From Thiomicrospira sp. WB1 (GTDB taxonomy: Bacteria > Pseudomonadota > Gammaproteobacteria > Thiomicrospirales > Thiomicrospiraceae): a DNA stretch of 64,000 bases. Position numbers and translations under genes: made by a program. Location: NCBI RefSeq assembly GCF_001507535.1, contig NZ_LQBN01000004.1, forward strand, positions 62,001-126,000. The letters run 5' to 3'. The notes under the pieces are model-generated. The model saw only the letters and a list, made by a program, of their open reading frames with translations. It had not been told where the DNA came from and did no database searches. This document shows, piece by piece, positions 19,759 through 32,681 of this stretch (its first letter is position 1; the number at the start of each line of letters is the position of its first letter).

Positions 19759-19787
19759 ATTCTAGCAATTTAGCTGCTAGAAATCAA
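19759..19787 (-). promoter_or_regulatory. S10 operon promoter
   Basis: On the minus strand TTGATT (19782-19787), a 17-base spacer and TAGAAT (19759-19764) preceded by TGC make a strong extended promoter. A 7-bp dyad TCTAGCA/TGCTAGA (19761-19781) covers the spacer and part of the -10. Confidence 0.75.
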
Positions 19788-19808
19788 GCATTTATCACCG
19801 AGGTTTTA

Positions 19809-20999
19809 TCACTCGATAATTTTTGCGACCACACCCGCACCAACGGTACGACCACCTTCGCGAATCGCGAAGCGCAGACCTTCGTCCATGGCGATTGGCG
19901 CAATCAGCTCAACCGTCATTTGAACGTTGTCACCCGGCATAACCATTTCGGTACCAGATGGCAGCTCACAGGCACCGGTTACGTCAGTCGTACGGAAATA
20001 GAACTGTGGACGATAGCCCTGGAAGAATGGTGTGTGACGACCACCTTCGTCTTTGGACAGAACATAAACTTCCGCTTCAAACTTGGTGTGCGGGGTGATG
20101 GTACCTGGCTTGGCCAGTACCTGACCACGCTCGATGTCTTCACGCTTGGTACCACGCAACAGGATACCTACGTTGTCACCGGCTTCACCCTGGTCCAGCA
20201 GCTTACGGAACATTTCAACGCCCGTAACAGTGGTTTTCTGGGTGTCACGGATACCAACGATTTCGATCTCTTCACCAGTTTTGACTACACCAGACTCCAC
20301 ACGACCGGTGGCAACGGTACCACGACCCTGGATGGAGAAGATGTCTTCAATTGGCATCAGGAAGTCTTTGTCGGTGTCACGCTCTGGCGTTGGGATGTAT
20401 TCATCCAGCGCATCAACCAGACGACCAATGGAAGGTTCACCAATTTCTGAGGTGTCGCCTTCGATGGCTTTCAGCGCTGAGCCCATGATCACTGGTGTGT
20501 CGTCACCTGGGAAGTCGTACTCGTCGAGCAGTTCACGCACTTCCATTTCGACCAGTTCCAACAACTCTTCGTCGTCAACCATGTCGGCTTTGTTCAGATA
20601 CACAACGATGTAAGGGACACCTACCTGACGCGACAGCAGGATGTGCTCACGTGTTTGAGGCATTGGGCCATCCGCGGCAGAACAGACCAGGATCGCGCCG
20701 TCCATCTGGGCGGCACCGGTGATCATGTTCTTAACATAGTCAGCGTGTCCTGGGCAGTCAACGTGCGCATAGTGACGCGTCTCTGATTCATATTCAACGT
20801 GCGCTGTGGAGATGGTGATACCACGCTCACGCTCTTCCGGTGCGTTATCAATCCCGGCGTAGTCTTTGGCTTCACCGCCAAACTTTTTGCCCTGTACAAT
20901 TGTCAGCGCCGCTGTAAGAGTTGTCTTACCATGGTCAACGTGACCAATCGTACCAACGTTTACGTGCGGCTTATTACGTTCAAACTTTTCCTTTGCCAT
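19809..20999 (-). CDS. tufA: Elongation factor Tu, copy A
   Basis: EF-Tu delivers aminoacyl-tRNA to the ribosome as a GTP complex. The 396 residues carry the P-loop [14 protein letters not shown] (19-32), [12 protein letters not shown], the G4 motif NKADMVDD and domains 2-3 ending [11 protein letters not shown]. It follows fusA in the str operon and precedes the S10 promoter. The coding sequence appears identical at base level to the second copy at 36109-37299, with similarity ending within a few bases of the stop and start codons. This suggests continuing gene conversion. Confidence 0.98.
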   Translation of the reverse strand: MAKEKFERNKPHVNVGTIGHVDHGKTTLTAALTIVQGKKFGGEAKDYAGIDNAPEERERGITISTAHVEYESETRHYAHVDCPGHADYVKNMITGAAQMDGAILVCSAADGPMPQTREHILLSRQVGVPYIVVYLNKADMVDDEELLELVEMEVRELLDEYDFPGDDTPVIMGSALKAIEGDTSEIGEPSIGRLVDALDEYIPTPERDTDKDFLMPIEDIFSIQGRGTVATGRVESGVVKTGEEIEIVGIRDTQKTTVTGVEMFRKLLDQGEAGDNVGILLRGTKREDIERGQVLAKPGTITPHTKFEAEVYVLSKDEGGRHTPFFQGYRPQFYFRTTDVTGACELPSGTEMVMPGDNVQMTVELIAPIAMDEGLRFAIREGGRTVGAGVVAKIIE

Positions 21000-21023
21000 A
21001 ATAAGTTTCCTTCCTTAAGTGAA

Positions 21024-23126
21024 TTACTCGCCTTTCTGAGATTTTGCAATAATCTCTTCCTGGACATTATTCGGTGCGTCTGCGTACTTGTCAAAGACCA
21101 TGGTGTAGGCCGCTCGACCTTGCGTCAGAGAACGCAACTGAGTGGCATAGCCGAACATCTCTGCCAGAGGCACTTCCGCTTTCAGCTTTTTGCCGGTCGG
21201 AATATCGTCCATGCTCTGAACCAGACCACGGCGACGGTTCAAGTCACCCATGACATCACCCATGTAATCTTCCGGGGTGGTCACTTCAACAGCCATCATT
21301 GGCTCAAGAATGACTGGATTGGCTTCTTTTACACCGTTTTTGATCCCCATACTGGCAGCGACTTTAAACGCGGTTTCGTTCGAGTCAACATCATGGTAAG
21401 AACCATCAAACAACGTCACTTTGACATCCACCATTGGATAACCGGCGATCACACCGTTTTCAAGCTGTTCTTGACAACCTTTTTCAACCGATGCGATGTA
21501 CTCTTTTGGCACCACACCACCGACAATCTGGTTGACAAACTCAAAGCCTTCGCCTGGCTCTTGCGGTTCGATCTTAAGCACGACGTGACCATATTGGCCT
21601 CGACCACCTGACTGACGAACAAATTTACCTTCCGCTTCAACGCCTTTTTTGATCGTTTCACGGTATGAAACCTGTGGCGCACCAACATTGGCTTCAACAT
21701 TGAACTCACGCTTCATTCGATCGACCAAAACATCAAGGTGAAGTTCACCCATACCTGACATGATGGTCTGACCCGTTTCTTCATCCGTACGGACTTGGAA
21801 TGAAGGATCTTCTTGCGCCAATTTCTGCAGCGCAATCCCCATCTTCTCCTGGTCGGATTTGGTTTTTGGCTCCACCGCGATCGAGATAACTGGATCCGGG
21901 AACTCCATACGCTCAAGAATGATTTTTTCTTTTGGATCACAGAGTGTGTCGCCTGTGGTCGTATCTTTCAGACCCACCGCACAAGCGATATCACCGGTCC
22001 GCACTTCTTTAATCTCTTCTCGTGAGTTGGAGTGCATCTGCAGAATACGCCCAACACGCTCACGCTTATCCTTAACGGTATTCTGAACCGGATTACCAGC
22101 TTCCAGCACACCTGAATAAACACGGAAGAACGTCAAGGTCCCCACGTAAGGGTCAGTCATAACCTTAAATGCCAACGCAGAGAAAGGCGACTTATCAGAA
22201 GGTTCACGCGTGCTCGGTGTTCCGTCTTCAAGCTCCCCTTCGATCGCAGGTACATCAACCGGAGAAGGCATGTAGTCGATCACGGCATCCAGCAAAGCTT
22301 GTACACCCTTGTTCTTAAAGGCGGAACCACAGAACATTGGGACAATTTCAACGTCAACACAACGCTTACGGATACCTGCTTTGATATCCTCTTCAGACAA
22401 CTCACCTTCTTCCAGGTACTTGTCCATCATTTCTTCAGAAGACTCTGCAGCCGCTTCAATCATCGCTTCGCGATATTCTTCTGCCGTTTCTTTCAGATCA
22501 TCAGGGATTTCTTCATAATCGAATTCAACCCCCATATTCTCTTCTTTCCAGTAGATGGCCTTCATTTTGACCAGATCCACCACGCCGCGGAATTCATCTT
22601 CCGCACCGATTGGCAGCTGCATCGGAACAGGGAATGCACCCAGACGCGTTTTTACTTGATCGACCACGTTGTAGAAGTTCGCACCGGCTCGGTCCATTTT
22701 GTTAACAAAGCCCATGCGCGGAACGCCATACTTATCAGCCTGGCGCCAAACAGTTTCGGACTGAGGTTCAACCCCACCCACCGAACAGAAACAAGTCACT
22801 GCACCATCCAGCACACGCAAGGAACGCTCGACTTCGATTGTGAAGTCAACGTGACCAGGGGTATCAATGATATTCACACGGTGCTCAGGGTACTGTTGCG
22901 CCATACCTTGCCAGAATGTTGTGGTCGCAGCAGAGGTGATGGTAATCCCACGCTCCTGCTCCTGCTCCATCCAATCCATCACAGCGCCACCATCATGCAC
23001 TTCACCGATTTTGTGTGAAATGCCTGTGTAAAACAGAATTCGTTCTGTGGTTGTTGTTTTACCGGCGTCAATGTGAGCCATGATGCCGATATTGCGATAT
23101 CTCTCTAAGGGAGTTCGACGTGCCAC
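21024..23126 (-). CDS. fusA: Elongation factor G
   Basis: EF-G drives translocation and, with RRF, ribosome recycling. The 700 residues show the P-loop [14 protein letters not shown], the switch [27 protein letters not shown], and the domain IV segment [14 protein letters not shown]. The start codon is GTG (23124-23126), with AAAGG about eleven bases upstream, which may limit its initiation. A terminator-like hairpin separates it from rpsG, so expression depends on read-through or an unseen promoter. Confidence 0.98.
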   Translation of the reverse strand: MARRTPLERYRNIGIMAHIDAGKTTTTERILFYTGISHKIGEVHDGGAVMDWMEQEQERGITITSAATTTFWQGMAQQYPEHRVNIIDTPGHVDFTIEVERSLRVLDGAVTCFCSVGGVEPQSETVWRQADKYGVPRMGFVNKMDRAGANFYNVVDQVKTRLGAFPVPMQLPIGAEDEFRGVVDLVKMKAIYWKEENMGVEFDYEEIPDDLKETAEEYREAMIEAAAESSEEMMDKYLEEGELSEEDIKAGIRKRCVDVEIVPMFCGSAFKNKGVQALLDAVIDYMPSPVDVPAIEGELEDGTPSTREPSDKSPFSALAFKVMTDPYVGTLTFFRVYSGVLEAGNPVQNTVKDKRERVGRILQMHSNSREEIKEVRTGDIACAVGLKDTTTGDTLCDPKEKIILERMEFPDPVISIAVEPKTKSDQEKMGIALQKLAQEDPSFQVRTDEETGQTIMSGMGELHLDVLVDRMKREFNVEANVGAPQVSYRETIKKGVEAEGKFVRQSGGRGQYGHVVLKIEPQEPGEGFEFVNQIVGGVVPKEYIASVEKGCQEQLENGVIAGYPMVDVKVTLFDGSYHDVDSNETAFKVAASMGIKNGVKEANPVILEPMMAVEVTTPEDYMGDVMGDLNRRRGLVQSMDDIPTGKKLKAEVPLAEMFGYATQLRSLTQGRAAYTMVFDKYADAPNNVQEEIIAKSQKGE

Positions 23127-23150
23127 TTTAATAAACCTTTTAGTTGAATG

Positions 23151-23179
23151 AAAAAAACAAAGGCCCGATAAAGGGCCTT
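23151..23179 (-). terminator. Intercistronic terminator between rpsG and fusA
   Basis: On the minus strand AAGGCCC-TTTATC-GGGCCTT is followed by TGTTTTTTT, about 25 bases before the fusA start. It has the form of a full intrinsic terminator inside the str operon. Confidence 0.72.
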
Positions 23180-23186
23180 GATCGGA

Positions 23187-23660
23187 TTACCAACGAAAAT
23201 GTGAGAAAGCTTTGTTCGCTTCAGCCATTCTATGGGTATCTTCTTTTTTCTTAATCGCCGCGCCGCGATTTTCCAGCGCGTCTGACAGTTCGCCTGCCAG
23301 GCGAAGCATCATGCCTTTCTCGCTTCGTTTACGAGCAGCTTCCACCATCCAACGCATGGCCAAAGCCGTTTTACGTTCGGCGCGAACTTCAACAGGCACT
23401 TGATAGGTGGCCCCACCGACACGACGCGACTTTACCTCAACCATCGGACCAACATTTTCCAGCGCTTCTTCGAGAAGCTTGGCATGTTCGCCACCTTTTT
23501 TGCGGTCAACAACAACATCCAATGCACCGTAAACAATTTTCTCGGCCACGGATTTTTTGCCGCTGTACATGATCATATTGACAAATTTTGTCAGAGTGGT
23601 GCTTCCAAATTTTGGATCGGGCAACACTTGTCTTTTAGGTATTTCTCTTCTTCTCGCCAT
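23187..23660 (-). CDS. rpsG: 30S ribosomal protein S7
   Basis: S7 is a primary binder of the 3' major domain of 16S rRNA and in E. coli represses its operon. The 157 residues begin [20 protein letters not shown] and include the helix [20 protein letters not shown]. It follows rpsL after 67 bases and is followed by a terminator-like hairpin before fusA. Confidence 0.98.
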   Translation of the reverse strand: MARRREIPKRQVLPDPKFGSTTLTKFVNMIMYSGKKSVAEKIVYGALDVVVDRKKGGEHAKLLEEALENVGPMVEVKSRRVGGATYQVPVEVRAERKTALAMRWMVEAARKRSEKGMMLRLAGELSDALENRGAAIKKKEDTHRMAEANKAFSHFRW

Positions 23661-23727
23661 TCTTACTCTTCCGGTATAAATTTACACGATTGATTGCAAA
23701 ACGTATGGGTCAGAGTTCCACTTGGGA

Positions 23728-24102
23728 TTAACTCTTAGGACGCTTCGCACCGTACTTAGAACGACCTTGTTTACGCCCATCCACACCAGCACAGTCCAGC
23801 GAACCGCGCACTGTGTGATAACGCACACCAGGTAAGTCTTTCACACGACCCCCGCGAATTAGAATCACGGAGTGCTCTTGCAGATTGTGCCCTTCACCAC
23901 CGATGTATGAAGAAACTTCATACCCGTTGGTCAAACGGACACGTGCAACTTTACGTAGGGCAGAGTTTGGCTTTTTAGGCGTTGTTGTATAAACGCGCGT
24001 ACAAACACCACGTCGCTGAGGACAGGCTTCAAGCGCCGGTACATTGGACTTCTTTGGCTTGTCTTTACGCGGCTTACGCACCAACTGGTTAATAGTAGCC
24101 AT
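23728..24102 (-). CDS. rpsL: 30S ribosomal protein S12
   Basis: S12 controls decoding accuracy and is the classic streptomycin target. The 124 residues include [16 protein letters not shown] and [17 protein letters not shown]. Both lysines whose mutation gives streptomycin resistance in E. coli (Lys43 and Lys88 equivalents) are present, so the wild-type sensitive form is expected. It is the first gene of the str operon, about 80 bases after a strong promoter. Confidence 0.98.
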   Translation of the reverse strand: MATINQLVRKPRKDKPKKSNVPALEACPQRRGVCTRVYTTTPKKPNSALRKVARVRLTNGYEVSSYIGGEGHNLQEHSVILIRGGRVKDLPGVRYHTVRGSLDCAGVDGRKQGRSKYGAKRPKS

Positions 24103-24181
24103 TAATCTTTACTCCATCATAAACTGATTGTTTTACCATCATTTTTCGAGGCGAACTGCCCCTATTAAACAAGGTTGTGGG

Positions 24182-24210
24182 ATTTTAGTGACCCCACGCC
24201 CTCATGTCAA
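24182..24210 (-). promoter_or_regulatory. str operon promoter
   Basis: On the minus strand a perfect TTGACA (24205-24210), a 17-base spacer and TAAAAT (24182-24187) lie in the rpoC-rpsL gap. It is one of the best sigma-70-type promoters in the window. Confidence 0.82.
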
Positions 24211-24220
24211 GCATAAGTTT

Positions 24221-24243
24221 TTGAATTATCAATAACAATTCAA
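24221..24243. repeat. Inverted repeat after rpoC
   Basis: TTGAATT and AATTCAA form a 7-bp AT-rich inverted repeat that overlaps or abuts the rpoC stop region. There is no T run, so it is at most a weak terminator for rpoBC. Confidence 0.35.
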
Positions 24244-27200
24244 CTACTCTGCAGCCCCACCTTCTGGCGAGTCTGTTTCGGTTGACGAAATATCAGCCTC
24301 AGCCATTTCGGTTTCAGAGGCTTCCAATTCGGCGTTTTCTTCCGCCGCAGCCATGAAGGCTGCCAATTCTTCCTGGGTTTTTTCCTGCGCGGTTTTTCTC
24401 GCTTGGTGATAAGCAAACCCTGTCCCCGCCGGAATCAATCGACCCACAATCACGTTTTCTTTCAGGCCGACCAGCTTGTCTTCCTTGCCACTGACAGCGG
24501 CTTCGGTCAAGACACGCGTTGTTTCCTGGAAGGACGCCGCGGAAATAAAGGATTCCGTTGCAAGCGATGCTTTCGTGATGCCCAGCAGAATACGATCATA
24601 AGTGGCTTCCACTTTGCCTTCTGCTTGCAGACGTTCGTTTTCTTCCAGAACCCGTGCGTATTCAGCTTGTTCGCCACGAATGAAACTGGAATCACCCGGT
24701 GATTTAATTTCCACCTTACGCAACATCTGGCGAACGACCGTCTCAATGTGCTTATCATTGATACGCACGCCCTGCAGACGGTAAACGTCCTGCACTTCGT
24801 CCACGATGTATTCGGTCAGCTTTTCAACGCCTAGCAAACGCAGAATGTCGTGTGGGTTCGCATTGCCATCCACCACAATGTCGCCTTTTTCAACGCGTTC
24901 CCCCTCGAACACATCGACCGAACGCCATTTTGGAATCAGAGTTTCATGTTGCTCACCACTGTCCTGAGTAATGACAAGACGCTGCTTCCCTTTGGTTTCT
25001 TTCCCGAATCCAACCACGCCACTGACTTCCGCCATGATGGCTGGCTCTTTTGGCATACGGGCTTCGAACAAATCGGCAACGCGAGGCAGACCACCGGTAA
25101 TATCCTTGGTTTTTGACGATTCCTGTGGGATACGCGCCAAAATATCGCCTGCGCCGACGCGATCGTTTTCGTTGACCACAATCACTGAGTTTTCCGGCAG
25201 GTAATACATCGCAGGCGTCTGTGTTCCGGGGAAGCAAACGCCCTTACCGTCATCACTCACAAGCTGGATATACGGACGCAGGTCTTTTGAGGCGCTGGTA
25301 CGCTCTTTGGCCCCTTTCACCACATAAGTAGTCAAACCTGTCAGCTCATCGGTATGCTCTTCAACGGTGCCTTCAAAATTACCGAACTGGATGACCCCTT
25401 CGGCTTCCGTGATCACGGGGTGGGTATGAGCATCCCACGTGGCCAGAACCGCACCCGATGTCAGCTCCACACCGTCGTCAACATTCAATGCCGCACCATA
25501 CGGAATTTTGTAACGCTCTTTTTCACGCCCCATTTTATCCAGGATTGAAATCTCTCCGGAACGGGCGGTTACCAGAAGCTGACCTTCCGAGTTCTTAATG
25601 GTTTTCAGGTTGTCGAACTTCACCTTACCTTCGTGCTTCACTTCGACCTGACTCTGTGCGGTTGAAGCGGAAGCGGTCCCACCAATGTGGAAGGTACGCA
25701 TGGTCAACTGAGTGCCTGGCTCACCAATGGATTGCGCAGCCATGACACCGACGGCTTCACCGATGTTCACTTCGTGACCACGTGCTAGGTCACGGCCGTA
25801 ACACTGACGACACACACCAAAACGCGTTTCACACGTAATCGATGATCGAACGTGCACGACATCCACACCGGACGCGTCAATATCACTGACCAGGCGCTCA
25901 TCCAACATGGTGCCTTTGCTGACGATCAGATTGCCTTCCTGGTCAATCACATCTTCTGCAACCACACGGCCGAGAATTCGCTCTTTGAGCTCTTCGACCA
26001 CTTCACCACCTTCAACGTGTGCCGTCATGCGGATGCTGCGATCGGTCCCGCAATCGTCTTCAGTGACGACCACATCCTGTGCCACATCAACCAGGCGTCG
26101 CGTCAAATAACCGGAGTTGGCGGTTTTCAGAGCGGTATCGGCCAAACCTTTCCGCGCACCGTGCGTCGAAATAAAGTACTGCAGAACGTTCAACCCTTCA
26201 CGGAAGTTCGCCGTGATCGGCGTTTCGATGATGGAACCATCCGGTTTGGCCATCAGGCCACGCATCCCGCCCAACTGACGCATCTGCGCCACCGAGCCAC
26301 GGGCTCCGGAATCAGCCATCATGTAAACCGAGTTAAACGACGTCTGCTGGGCTTCATTCCCCTCAGCATCCTTAACGGTTTCATACTGCAGATCATCCAT
26401 CATCGACTGGGTGACCAGTTCGTTGGTATGCGACCAGATGTCGACCACTTTGTTGTAACGTTCACCTTCCGTCACCAAGCCCTGAGCAAATTGCTTCTGA
26501 ATCTCAGTCACCTGCTCATGAGCACGCTCGATGATTTCTTCCTTGTTGTCCGGTACCAGCATGTCGCCGGAACAGAAAGACAGACCCGCCAAGGTCGACC
26601 ATTTAAAGCCGGCATACATCAGCTGGTCGGCAAAAATCACGGTTTCCTTCGGTCCCAGAATTCGGTAACACGCATTCAGCGCCTTGGAAATGTTCTTTTT
26701 GGTCAGATTGACGTTAATCAGATCAAAGCTCAAGCCCTCTGGCAGAATGCGCAACAACATCGCACGGCCTGCAGTGGTATCCACCATCTGATGCACCACT
26801 GATTCAACGCCCGAATCGTCTCTTACCGTCTGGTCAAGTTTCAGCTTGATACGGGTATGCGGGTGCACCACCTTCGCTTCCAGCGCACGCTCCACTTCCA
26901 TCCAGTTAGCAAACGCTTTGCCTTCGCCCTGGGCGTTGATGGCTTCACGGGTGATGTAGTACAAGCCCAGTACCACGTCTTGAGACGGTACGATGATGGG
27001 ATCACCATTGGCCGGCGACAAAAGGTTGTTGGTCGACATCATCAAAGTACGAGCTTCCAACTGAGCTTCCAGCGACAGCGGGACGTGAACCGCCATCTGA
27101 TCCCCATCAAAGTCGGCGTTGAAGGCCGAACATACCAGTGGGTGCAGGTTGATTGCCTTGCCCTCGATCAGAACCGGCTCAAATGCCTGGATCCCCAGAC

Positions 27201-28491
27201 GGTGAAGCGTCGGTGCCCGGTTCAGTAATACCGGATGTTCACGAATGACTTCGTCCAGCACATCCCAGACTTCCGGCAAGCTTTGCTCTACCATTTTCTT
27301 AGCGGCTTTAATCGTGGACGCCATGCCACGCTTTTGCAGTTTGCTGAAAATGAAAGGCTTAAACAGCTCCAGCGCCATTTTCTTTGGCAGGCCACACTGA
27401 TGCAGACGCAGTGACGGGCCAACCACGATCACGGAACGGCCGGAATAATCGACACGCTTACCGAGCAGGTTCTGACGGAAACGTCCCTGCTTGCCTTTGA
27501 TCATATCCGCCAGCGATTTCAACTGTCGTTTATTGGTGCCGGTGACGGCACGACCGCGACGGCCGTTATCCAACAGCGAATCCACAGATTCCTGCAACAT
27601 GCGTTTTTCGTTGCGCACGATGATGTCGGGCGCCATCAGATCCAGCAATCGCTTAAGACGATTGTTTCGATTGATCACACGACGATACAGGTCGTTCAGG
27701 TCGGACGTTGCGAAACGGCCACCATCCAGCGGCACCAGTGGACGCAACTCTGGCGGCAGCACAGGCAGCACGTCCAGAATCATCCATTCAGGCTTGTTCC
27801 CGGACTGCAAAAAAGAATCGATCAGCTTTAGGCGCTTGGAAATTTTCTTCTGCTTGGTTTCAGAATTGGTCGCGTCCATCTGCTCGCGCAGCTCAGCCGC
27901 ATCGGCTTCCAGATCAATCGACTGAAGCATTTTCTTGATCGCTTCCGCGCCCATTTGTGCTTCAAACTCGTCACCGTACTCATCCAGCGCATCGAGGTAC
28001 TCTTCCTCGCTCAGCAACTGCCAAGGTTCAAGCGGCGTCAGGCCTGGGTCGACCACCATAAAAGCTTCAAAATACAGGACGGCTTCGATTTCTTTGAGCG
28101 TCATATCCAAAATCAGGCCAATGCGAGATGGCAATGATTTCAGAAACCAGATGTGCGCGACCGAGGTCGCCAGGTCGATGTGCCCCATGCGTTCACGACG
28201 CACTTTTGACTGAGTGACCTCAACCCCACATTTTTCACAGATGACACCACGGTGTTTCAAACGCTTGTATTTGCCACACAAACATTCAAAGTCACGAATG
28301 GGGCCAAAGATCTTGGCGCAGAACAAACCATCACGCTCCGGCTTGAAGGTACGGTAGTTGATGGTTTCCGGTTTTTTCACCTCGCCATACGACCAGGAAC
28401 GAATCTTCTCAGGTGAAGCAAGCGTGACTTTGATCGTATCGAAATCGTTCGATACATTCTGTTTTTTCAAAAATCCCAATAAATCTTTCAT
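24244..28491 (-). CDS. rpoC: DNA-directed RNA polymerase subunit beta'
   Basis: The beta' subunit holds the catalytic magnesium and the clamp. The 1415 residues include the first zinc site [20 protein letters not shown] (about 70-90), the catalytic loop [12 protein letters not shown] (about 458-470), and the second zinc site [19 protein letters not shown] (about 885-905). It is slightly longer than E. coli (1407), with an acidic tail rich in Glu and Ala. Its ATG overlaps the rpoB stop as TAATG, so translation is coupled. Confidence 0.99.
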   Translation of the reverse strand: MKDLLGFLKKQNVSNDFDTIKVTLASPEKIRSWSYGEVKKPETINYRTFKPERDGLFCAKIFGPIRDFECLCGKYKRLKHRGVICEKCGVEVTQSKVRRERMGHIDLATSVAHIWFLKSLPSRIGLILDMTLKEIEAVLYFEAFMVVDPGLTPLEPWQLLSEEEYLDALDEYGDEFEAQMGAEAIKKMLQSIDLEADAAELREQMDATNSETKQKKISKRLKLIDSFLQSGNKPEWMILDVLPVLPPELRPLVPLDGGRFATSDLNDLYRRVINRNNRLKRLLDLMAPDIIVRNEKRMLQESVDSLLDNGRRGRAVTGTNKRQLKSLADMIKGKQGRFRQNLLGKRVDYSGRSVIVVGPSLRLHQCGLPKKMALELFKPFIFSKLQKRGMASTIKAAKKMVEQSLPEVWDVLDEVIREHPVLLNRAPTLHRLGIQAFEPVLIEGKAINLHPLVCSAFNADFDGDQMAVHVPLSLEAQLEARTLMMSTNNLLSPANGDPIIVPSQDVVLGLYYITREAINAQGEGKAFANWMEVERALEAKVVHPHTRIKLKLDQTVRDDSGVESVVHQMVDTTAGRAMLLRILPEGLSFDLINVNLTKKNISKALNACYRILGPKETVIFADQLMYAGFKWSTLAGLSFCSGDMLVPDNKEEIIERAHEQVTEIQKQFAQGLVTEGERYNKVVDIWSHTNELVTQSMMDDLQYETVKDAEGNEAQQTSFNSVYMMADSGARGSVAQMRQLGGMRGLMAKPDGSIIETPITANFREGLNVLQYFISTHGARKGLADTALKTANSGYLTRRLVDVAQDVVVTEDDCGTDRSIRMTAHVEGGEVVEELKERILGRVVAEDVIDQEGNLIVSKGTMLDERLVSDIDASGVDVVHVRSSITCETRFGVCRQCYGRDLARGHEVNIGEAVGVMAAQSIGEPGTQLTMRTFHIGGTASASTAQSQVEVKHEGKVKFDNLKTIKNSEGQLLVTARSGEISILDKMGREKERYKIPYGAALNVDDGVELTSGAVLATWDAHTHPVITEAEGVIQFGNFEGTVEEHTDELTGLTTYVVKGAKERTSASKDLRPYIQLVSDDGKGVCFPGTQTPAMYYLPENSVIVVNENDRVGAGDILARIPQESSKTKDITGGLPRVADLFEARMPKEPAIMAEVSGVVGFGKETKGKQRLVITQDSGEQHETLIPKWRSVDVFEGERVEKGDIVVDGNANPHDILRLLGVEKLTEYIVDEVQDVYRLQGVRINDKHIETVVRQMLRKVEIKSPGDSSFIRGEQAEYARVLEENERLQAEGKVEATYDRILLGITKASLATESFISAASFQETTRVLTEAAVSGKEDKLVGLKENVIVGRLIPAGTGFAYHQARKTAQEKTQEELAAFMAAAEENAELEASETEMAEADISSTETDSPEGGAAE

Positions 28492-31400
28492 TATTCTTGC
28501 TCCAACTCAATATCAATCCCCAAGGCACGAATTTCTTTGCGCAATACGCTGAAGGATTCAGGAATACCAGGTTCCATGTATTCGTTGCCATCGACAATAT
28601 TTTTGTACATGCGTGTACGACCGGCGAGGTCATCGGATTTGACCGTCAGCATTTCCTGCAGAGTAAACGCCGCACCATAGGCTTCCAGAGCCCAGACTTC
28701 CATCTCACCGAAACGCTGACCGCCAAACTGAGCTTTACCGCCCAATGGCTGCTGTGTCACCAGACTGTAAGGTCCGGTCGAACGGGCGTGCATCTTGTCA
28801 TCAACCAGGTGGTTCAGCTTGAGGTAATACATATAACCGACGGTCACAGGTCGATCAAACGCTTCACCACTGATGCCGTCGAACAAGGTCATCTGACCGG
28901 ATTCAGGCAAGTCTGCCAAGCGCAGCAATGCTTTAATCTGATCTTCCGACGCACCATCGAAAACCGGTGATGCCATAGGCACACCTTTTCTCAAATTGCC
29001 CGCCAACTCCATGATTTCATCGTCGGTGAGCTGGGCAAAATCCACATTCTGCCCTTGCGTCTCGTTATAGATCTGATGCAGGAAGCCGCGCAATGTTTTG
29101 ATGTCTTCCTGCTGCTTGAGCATGGCGTCAATTTTTTCGCCCAAACCGGCGGCGGCCAACCCAAGATGCGTCTCCAGAATCTGACCCACGTTCATCCGCG
29201 AAGGAACCCCCAGAGGGTTCAGACAGATGTCCACCGGGCGCCCGGTTTCATCAAACGGCATGTCCTCGATCGGACAGATACGCGAAATAACACCTTTGTT
29301 CCCGTGGCGGCCTGCCATTTTGTCACCCGGCTGGATGCGACGCTTCACGGCCACATACACCTTGACCATTTTGGACACACCGGGCTGCAGGTCATCGCCT
29401 TGAGTGAGTTTCTTTTTCTTCTCATCAAACGCGGCATTCAGTTCGGCTTTTTTATCCGTCAGTTGCTGCTCAAACGCTTCCAGCTGAGCCGCCAAGGCAT
29501 CGTCTTTGACGTTGGCTTTGAGCCACTGATCCCGTTCGGTCTTTTTCAACCAGGCCTGGTTAATTTTGGTGCCATCCACCAGTGTCTGACCGTTCAACAA
29601 CTCTTCCACACGCGCATGAATGTCTTCAAACAGAATGCGGTACTGTTCATCGATGTCCTTACGCACGGCCTGCAACTCATCTTCCTGAATCGACAGCGCG
29701 CGCGCATCTTTCTTCACACCTTCACGGGTAAAGACCTGAACGTCAATAACGGTCCCTTCCACGCCTTTACCAACGCGCAGAGACGTATCTTTCACGTCGG
29801 AGGCTTTTTCACCGAAAATGGCACGCAGAAGCTTTTCTTCCGGTGTCAGCTGGGTTTCGCCTTTTGGCGTCACTTTACCGACCAGAATGTCGCCTTGCTT
29901 GACCTCTGCGCCCACATAAACGATCCCGGACTCATCCAGACGTGATAAAGCGGCTTCGCCCACATTCGGGATATCGGACGTCACTTCCTCCGGCCCCAGT
30001 TTGGTGTCACGCGCCAGACAGGTCAGTTCTTCAATGTGAATACTGGTGTAGCGGTCATCGCGCACCACTTTTTCAGACACCAAAATGGAATCTTCGAAGT
30101 TGTAGCCGTTCCACGGCATAAAGGCGATGCGCATGTTCTGACCAATTGCCAGCTCACCCAGATCCGTTGAAGGCCCATCGGCCAAGACATCACCACGGGC
30201 AACCGCATCACCGGCTTTCACAATCGGCTTCTGGTTGATACAGGTATTCTGGTTGGAGCGCTGGTATTTCACCAGGTTATAAATATCCACCCCGGTTTCG
30301 CCTTCGGCGATTTCATCGTTATTGGCGCGCACCACAATCCGTGCAGCGTCGGATGAAATGATCTCACCGCCACGGCGCGCCACCACCGTGACCCCCGAGT
30401 CGATCGCAACGGTTTTTTCAATCCCGGTGCCGACCAATGGCTTGTCGGCACGCAATGTTGGTACCGCCTGACGCTGCATGTTCGAGCCCATCAAGGCACG
30501 GTTGGCATCATCGTGTTCCAGGAACGGAATCAGAGCCGCTGCCACCGAAACGATCTGCTTGGGCGAGACGTCCATGTAGTTGATTTCGTTGGACGGTGAC
30601 AGAGTAAACTCGTTCTGGTGACGACATGAAATCATTTCGTCCACGAACTTCCCGTCTTTGTCCAACTGGGCACTGGCCTGAGCGATCACATACTGGGATT
30701 CGTCAATGGCCGACACGTATTCCACTTCTTCGGTGACCTGACCATTAACGACCTTGCGATAAGGGGTTTCCAGGAAGCCATATTCATTGGTTTTGGCATA
30801 AATCGCCAAGGTGTTGATCAGGCCGATGTTCGGCCCTTCCGGAGTTTCGATCGGGCAGACACGACCATAGTGAGTCGGGTGCACGTCACGCACCTCAAAA
30901 CCGGCACGTTCACGCGTCAACCCGCCTGGCCCCAATGCCGAAACGCGACGTTTATGCGTCACTTCCGACAGAGGGTTGACCTGGTCCATAAATTGTGACA
31001 ACTGGCTGGAACCAAAGAACTCTTTGATTGCCGCCGAGACCGGCTTGGCATTGATCAGATCCTGAGGCAACAGGTTGTCGGTTTCTGCCTGATTCAAGCG
31101 TTCCTTGACCGCACGTTCAACTCGGACCAACCCGACACGGAACGCATTTTCGGCCATTTCACCCACGGCACGGATACGACGGTTACCCAGTGTATCGATG
31201 TCATCCAGTGTGCTCAGACCATTACGGATATTGATCAATTCCTTGACCACATCAATCACATCATTGTTTTCCAGAACCAGCGCACCGTCATTTTTCTTGC
31301 GGCCCAAACGACGGTTCAGTTTCATCCGACCCACAGACGATAGGTCATAACGAGCTTCATCAAAGAACAAGCTCTGGAATAATGCCTCGGAGGACTCTTG

Positions 31401-32552
31401 TGTTGGTGGCTCACCCGGACGCATCATGCGGTAAATCTCAATCTGCGCATCCAGCGGTGAAGCCGTGGTGTCCAGATTCAGGGTATCGGAAATGTAAGAA
31501 CCGTTTTCCAGATCATCCACAAATAGACAACGGAAAGAGAAATTCTTCATTCCTTTCAGAGTTGCCAGCAAATCGGGCTGGATCATTTCATTCGCACGTG
31601 CAACCAGCTCACCGGTTTCGTCGTTCATGATCCCGGAAGACAAAATGCGACCGATCATGAAATCATCAGGCACTTCAACCTGCTCCACACCGGCTTCCCG
31701 AATTTTCTTCACATCGCGTGCGGTGATTTTTTTGCCTTCTTTGACCACCACATCCCCATTGGACGCAGCCAGATCGAACGGCGCGTTCTGCCCTTTCAGC
31801 TTGCCTGCATCAATGTCATGCAAGACCTTACCGTCTTTGATATGGAAATTCAGGTGATCAAAGAAGGTGTCCAGGATTTCCTCGTTGGAATATCCCATTG
31901 CTCTGAGCAGGATAGAGACGGGGAGCTTACGACGACGGTCAATGCGGACATACAGACAGTCGTTATGATCGAACTCGAAATCCAACCAGGAACCGCGATA
32001 AGGAATGATCCGTGCATTAAACAATGTCTTACCGGATGAGTGAGATTTCCCTTTATCACTGTCGAAAATCACACCAGGAGAGCGGTGCAACTGAGTCACA
32101 ATCACTCGCTCGGTCCCGTTGATCACAAAGGTACCGTTTTCGGTCATCAGCGGGACATCACCAAGATAGACCTCTTGCTCTTTCACGTCTTTTACCGGAC
32201 GCTTACCCGCCGGGGCATCTTTGTCGAACAACACCAGGCGCATTTTCACACGCAGAGGTGACGAATAGGTGACCCCACGCTGTTTACACTCTTTGACATC
32301 AAATTCAGGCTGACCCATGGTATAACTAACATATTCCAGGTCAGCGGTGCCTGCCACACCATGAATCGGAAACACAGATGAAAAAGCGGCGTGCAAGCCC
32401 ATCATCTGACGTTGAACGGGCTTTTTCTCCTGTTGCAGAAATTCGTTGAACGATTTTTTCTGCAGGGAAAGCAGGTAAGGCACATCCAGAATGGATGGCT
32501 GTGTGGCAAAATCCTTGCGGATGCGTTTCTTTTCAGTCAAAGAATAGGACAT
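28491..32552 (-). CDS. rpoB: DNA-directed RNA polymerase subunit beta
   Basis: The beta subunit forms half of the active-site cleft and the rifampicin pocket. The 1353 residues have gammaproteobacterial architecture. The rifampicin region reads [17 protein letters not shown], then [13 protein letters not shown]. The residues equivalent to D516, H526 and S531 are wild type, while N518 of E. coli is valine. The gene follows a terminator-like attenuator and a leader hairpin after rplL. One copy of the window's repeated palindrome lies in the frame (29548-29561), encoding NQAW. Confidence 0.99.
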   Translation of the reverse strand: MSYSLTEKKRIRKDFATQPSILDVPYLLSLQKKSFNEFLQQEKKPVQRQMMGLHAAFSSVFPIHGVAGTADLEYVSYTMGQPEFDVKECKQRGVTYSSPLRVKMRLVLFDKDAPAGKRPVKDVKEQEVYLGDVPLMTENGTFVINGTERVIVTQLHRSPGVIFDSDKGKSHSSGKTLFNARIIPYRGSWLDFEFDHNDCLYVRIDRRRKLPVSILLRAMGYSNEEILDTFFDHLNFHIKDGKVLHDIDAGKLKGQNAPFDLAASNGDVVVKEGKKITARDVKKIREAGVEQVEVPDDFMIGRILSSGIMNDETGELVARANEMIQPDLLATLKGMKNFSFRCLFVDDLENGSYISDTLNLDTTASPLDAQIEIYRMMRPGEPPTQESSEALFQSLFFDEARYDLSSVGRMKLNRRLGRKKNDGALVLENNDVIDVVKELINIRNGLSTLDDIDTLGNRRIRAVGEMAENAFRVGLVRVERAVKERLNQAETDNLLPQDLINAKPVSAAIKEFFGSSQLSQFMDQVNPLSEVTHKRRVSALGPGGLTRERAGFEVRDVHPTHYGRVCPIETPEGPNIGLINTLAIYAKTNEYGFLETPYRKVVNGQVTEEVEYVSAIDESQYVIAQASAQLDKDGKFVDEMISCRHQNEFTLSPSNEINYMDVSPKQIVSVAAALIPFLEHDDANRALMGSNMQRQAVPTLRADKPLVGTGIEKTVAIDSGVTVVARRGGEIISSDAARIVVRANNDEIAEGETGVDIYNLVKYQRSNQNTCINQKPIVKAGDAVARGDVLADGPSTDLGELAIGQNMRIAFMPWNGYNFEDSILVSEKVVRDDRYTSIHIEELTCLARDTKLGPEEVTSDIPNVGEAALSRLDESGIVYVGAEVKQGDILVGKVTPKGETQLTPEEKLLRAIFGEKASDVKDTSLRVGKGVEGTVIDVQVFTREGVKKDARALSIQEDELQAVRKDIDEQYRILFEDIHARVEELLNGQTLVDGTKINQAWLKKTERDQWLKANVKDDALAAQLEAFEQQLTDKKAELNAAFDEKKKKLTQGDDLQPGVSKMVKVYVAVKRRIQPGDKMAGRHGNKGVISRICPIEDMPFDETGRPVDICLNPLGVPSRMNVGQILETHLGLAAAGLGEKIDAMLKQQEDIKTLRGFLHQIYNETQGQNVDFAQLTDDEIMELAGNLRKGVPMASPVFDGASEDQIKALLRLADLPESGQMTLFDGISGEAFDRPVTVGYMYYLKLNHLVDDKMHARSTGPYSLVTQQPLGGKAQFGGQRFGEMEVWALEAYGAAFTLQEMLTVKSDDLAGRTRMYKNIVDGNEYMEPGIPESFSVLRKEIRALGIDIELEQE
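29548..29561. repeat. Palindromic element copy 2 (AACCAGGCCTGGTT), inside rpoB
   Basis: A 14-bp perfect palindrome with the core ACCAGGCCTGGT. On the coding strand it reads as NQAW within rpoB. This copy could be chance within a conserved gene. Confidence 0.8.
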
Positions 32553-32582
32553 CGGTTACCCCAACATTCACATATAAGATAC

Positions 32583-32606
32583 GAAACCGGATCTTGATCG
32601 GGTTTC
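32583..32606. repeat. Leader hairpin upstream of rpoB
   Basis: Two 11-base arms (GAAACCGGATC / GATCGGGTTTC) pair with one mismatch around a tiny loop, ending about 31 bases before the rpoB start. It could be an RNase processing site, as the rplL-rpoB region is in E. coli. Confidence 0.45.
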
Positions 32607-32681
32607 AGCCAATGCATAAAAGAGTAATAACAGCAGATACCTCTGGCTGCGATTCATCACACTTTTACACACTTACAAACA

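Noticed and set aside
25852-29945. Open frames of about 300 codons opposite rpoC and rpoB
   Set aside because: They lie within conserved RNA polymerase genes and have no family features, so they are shadow frames.
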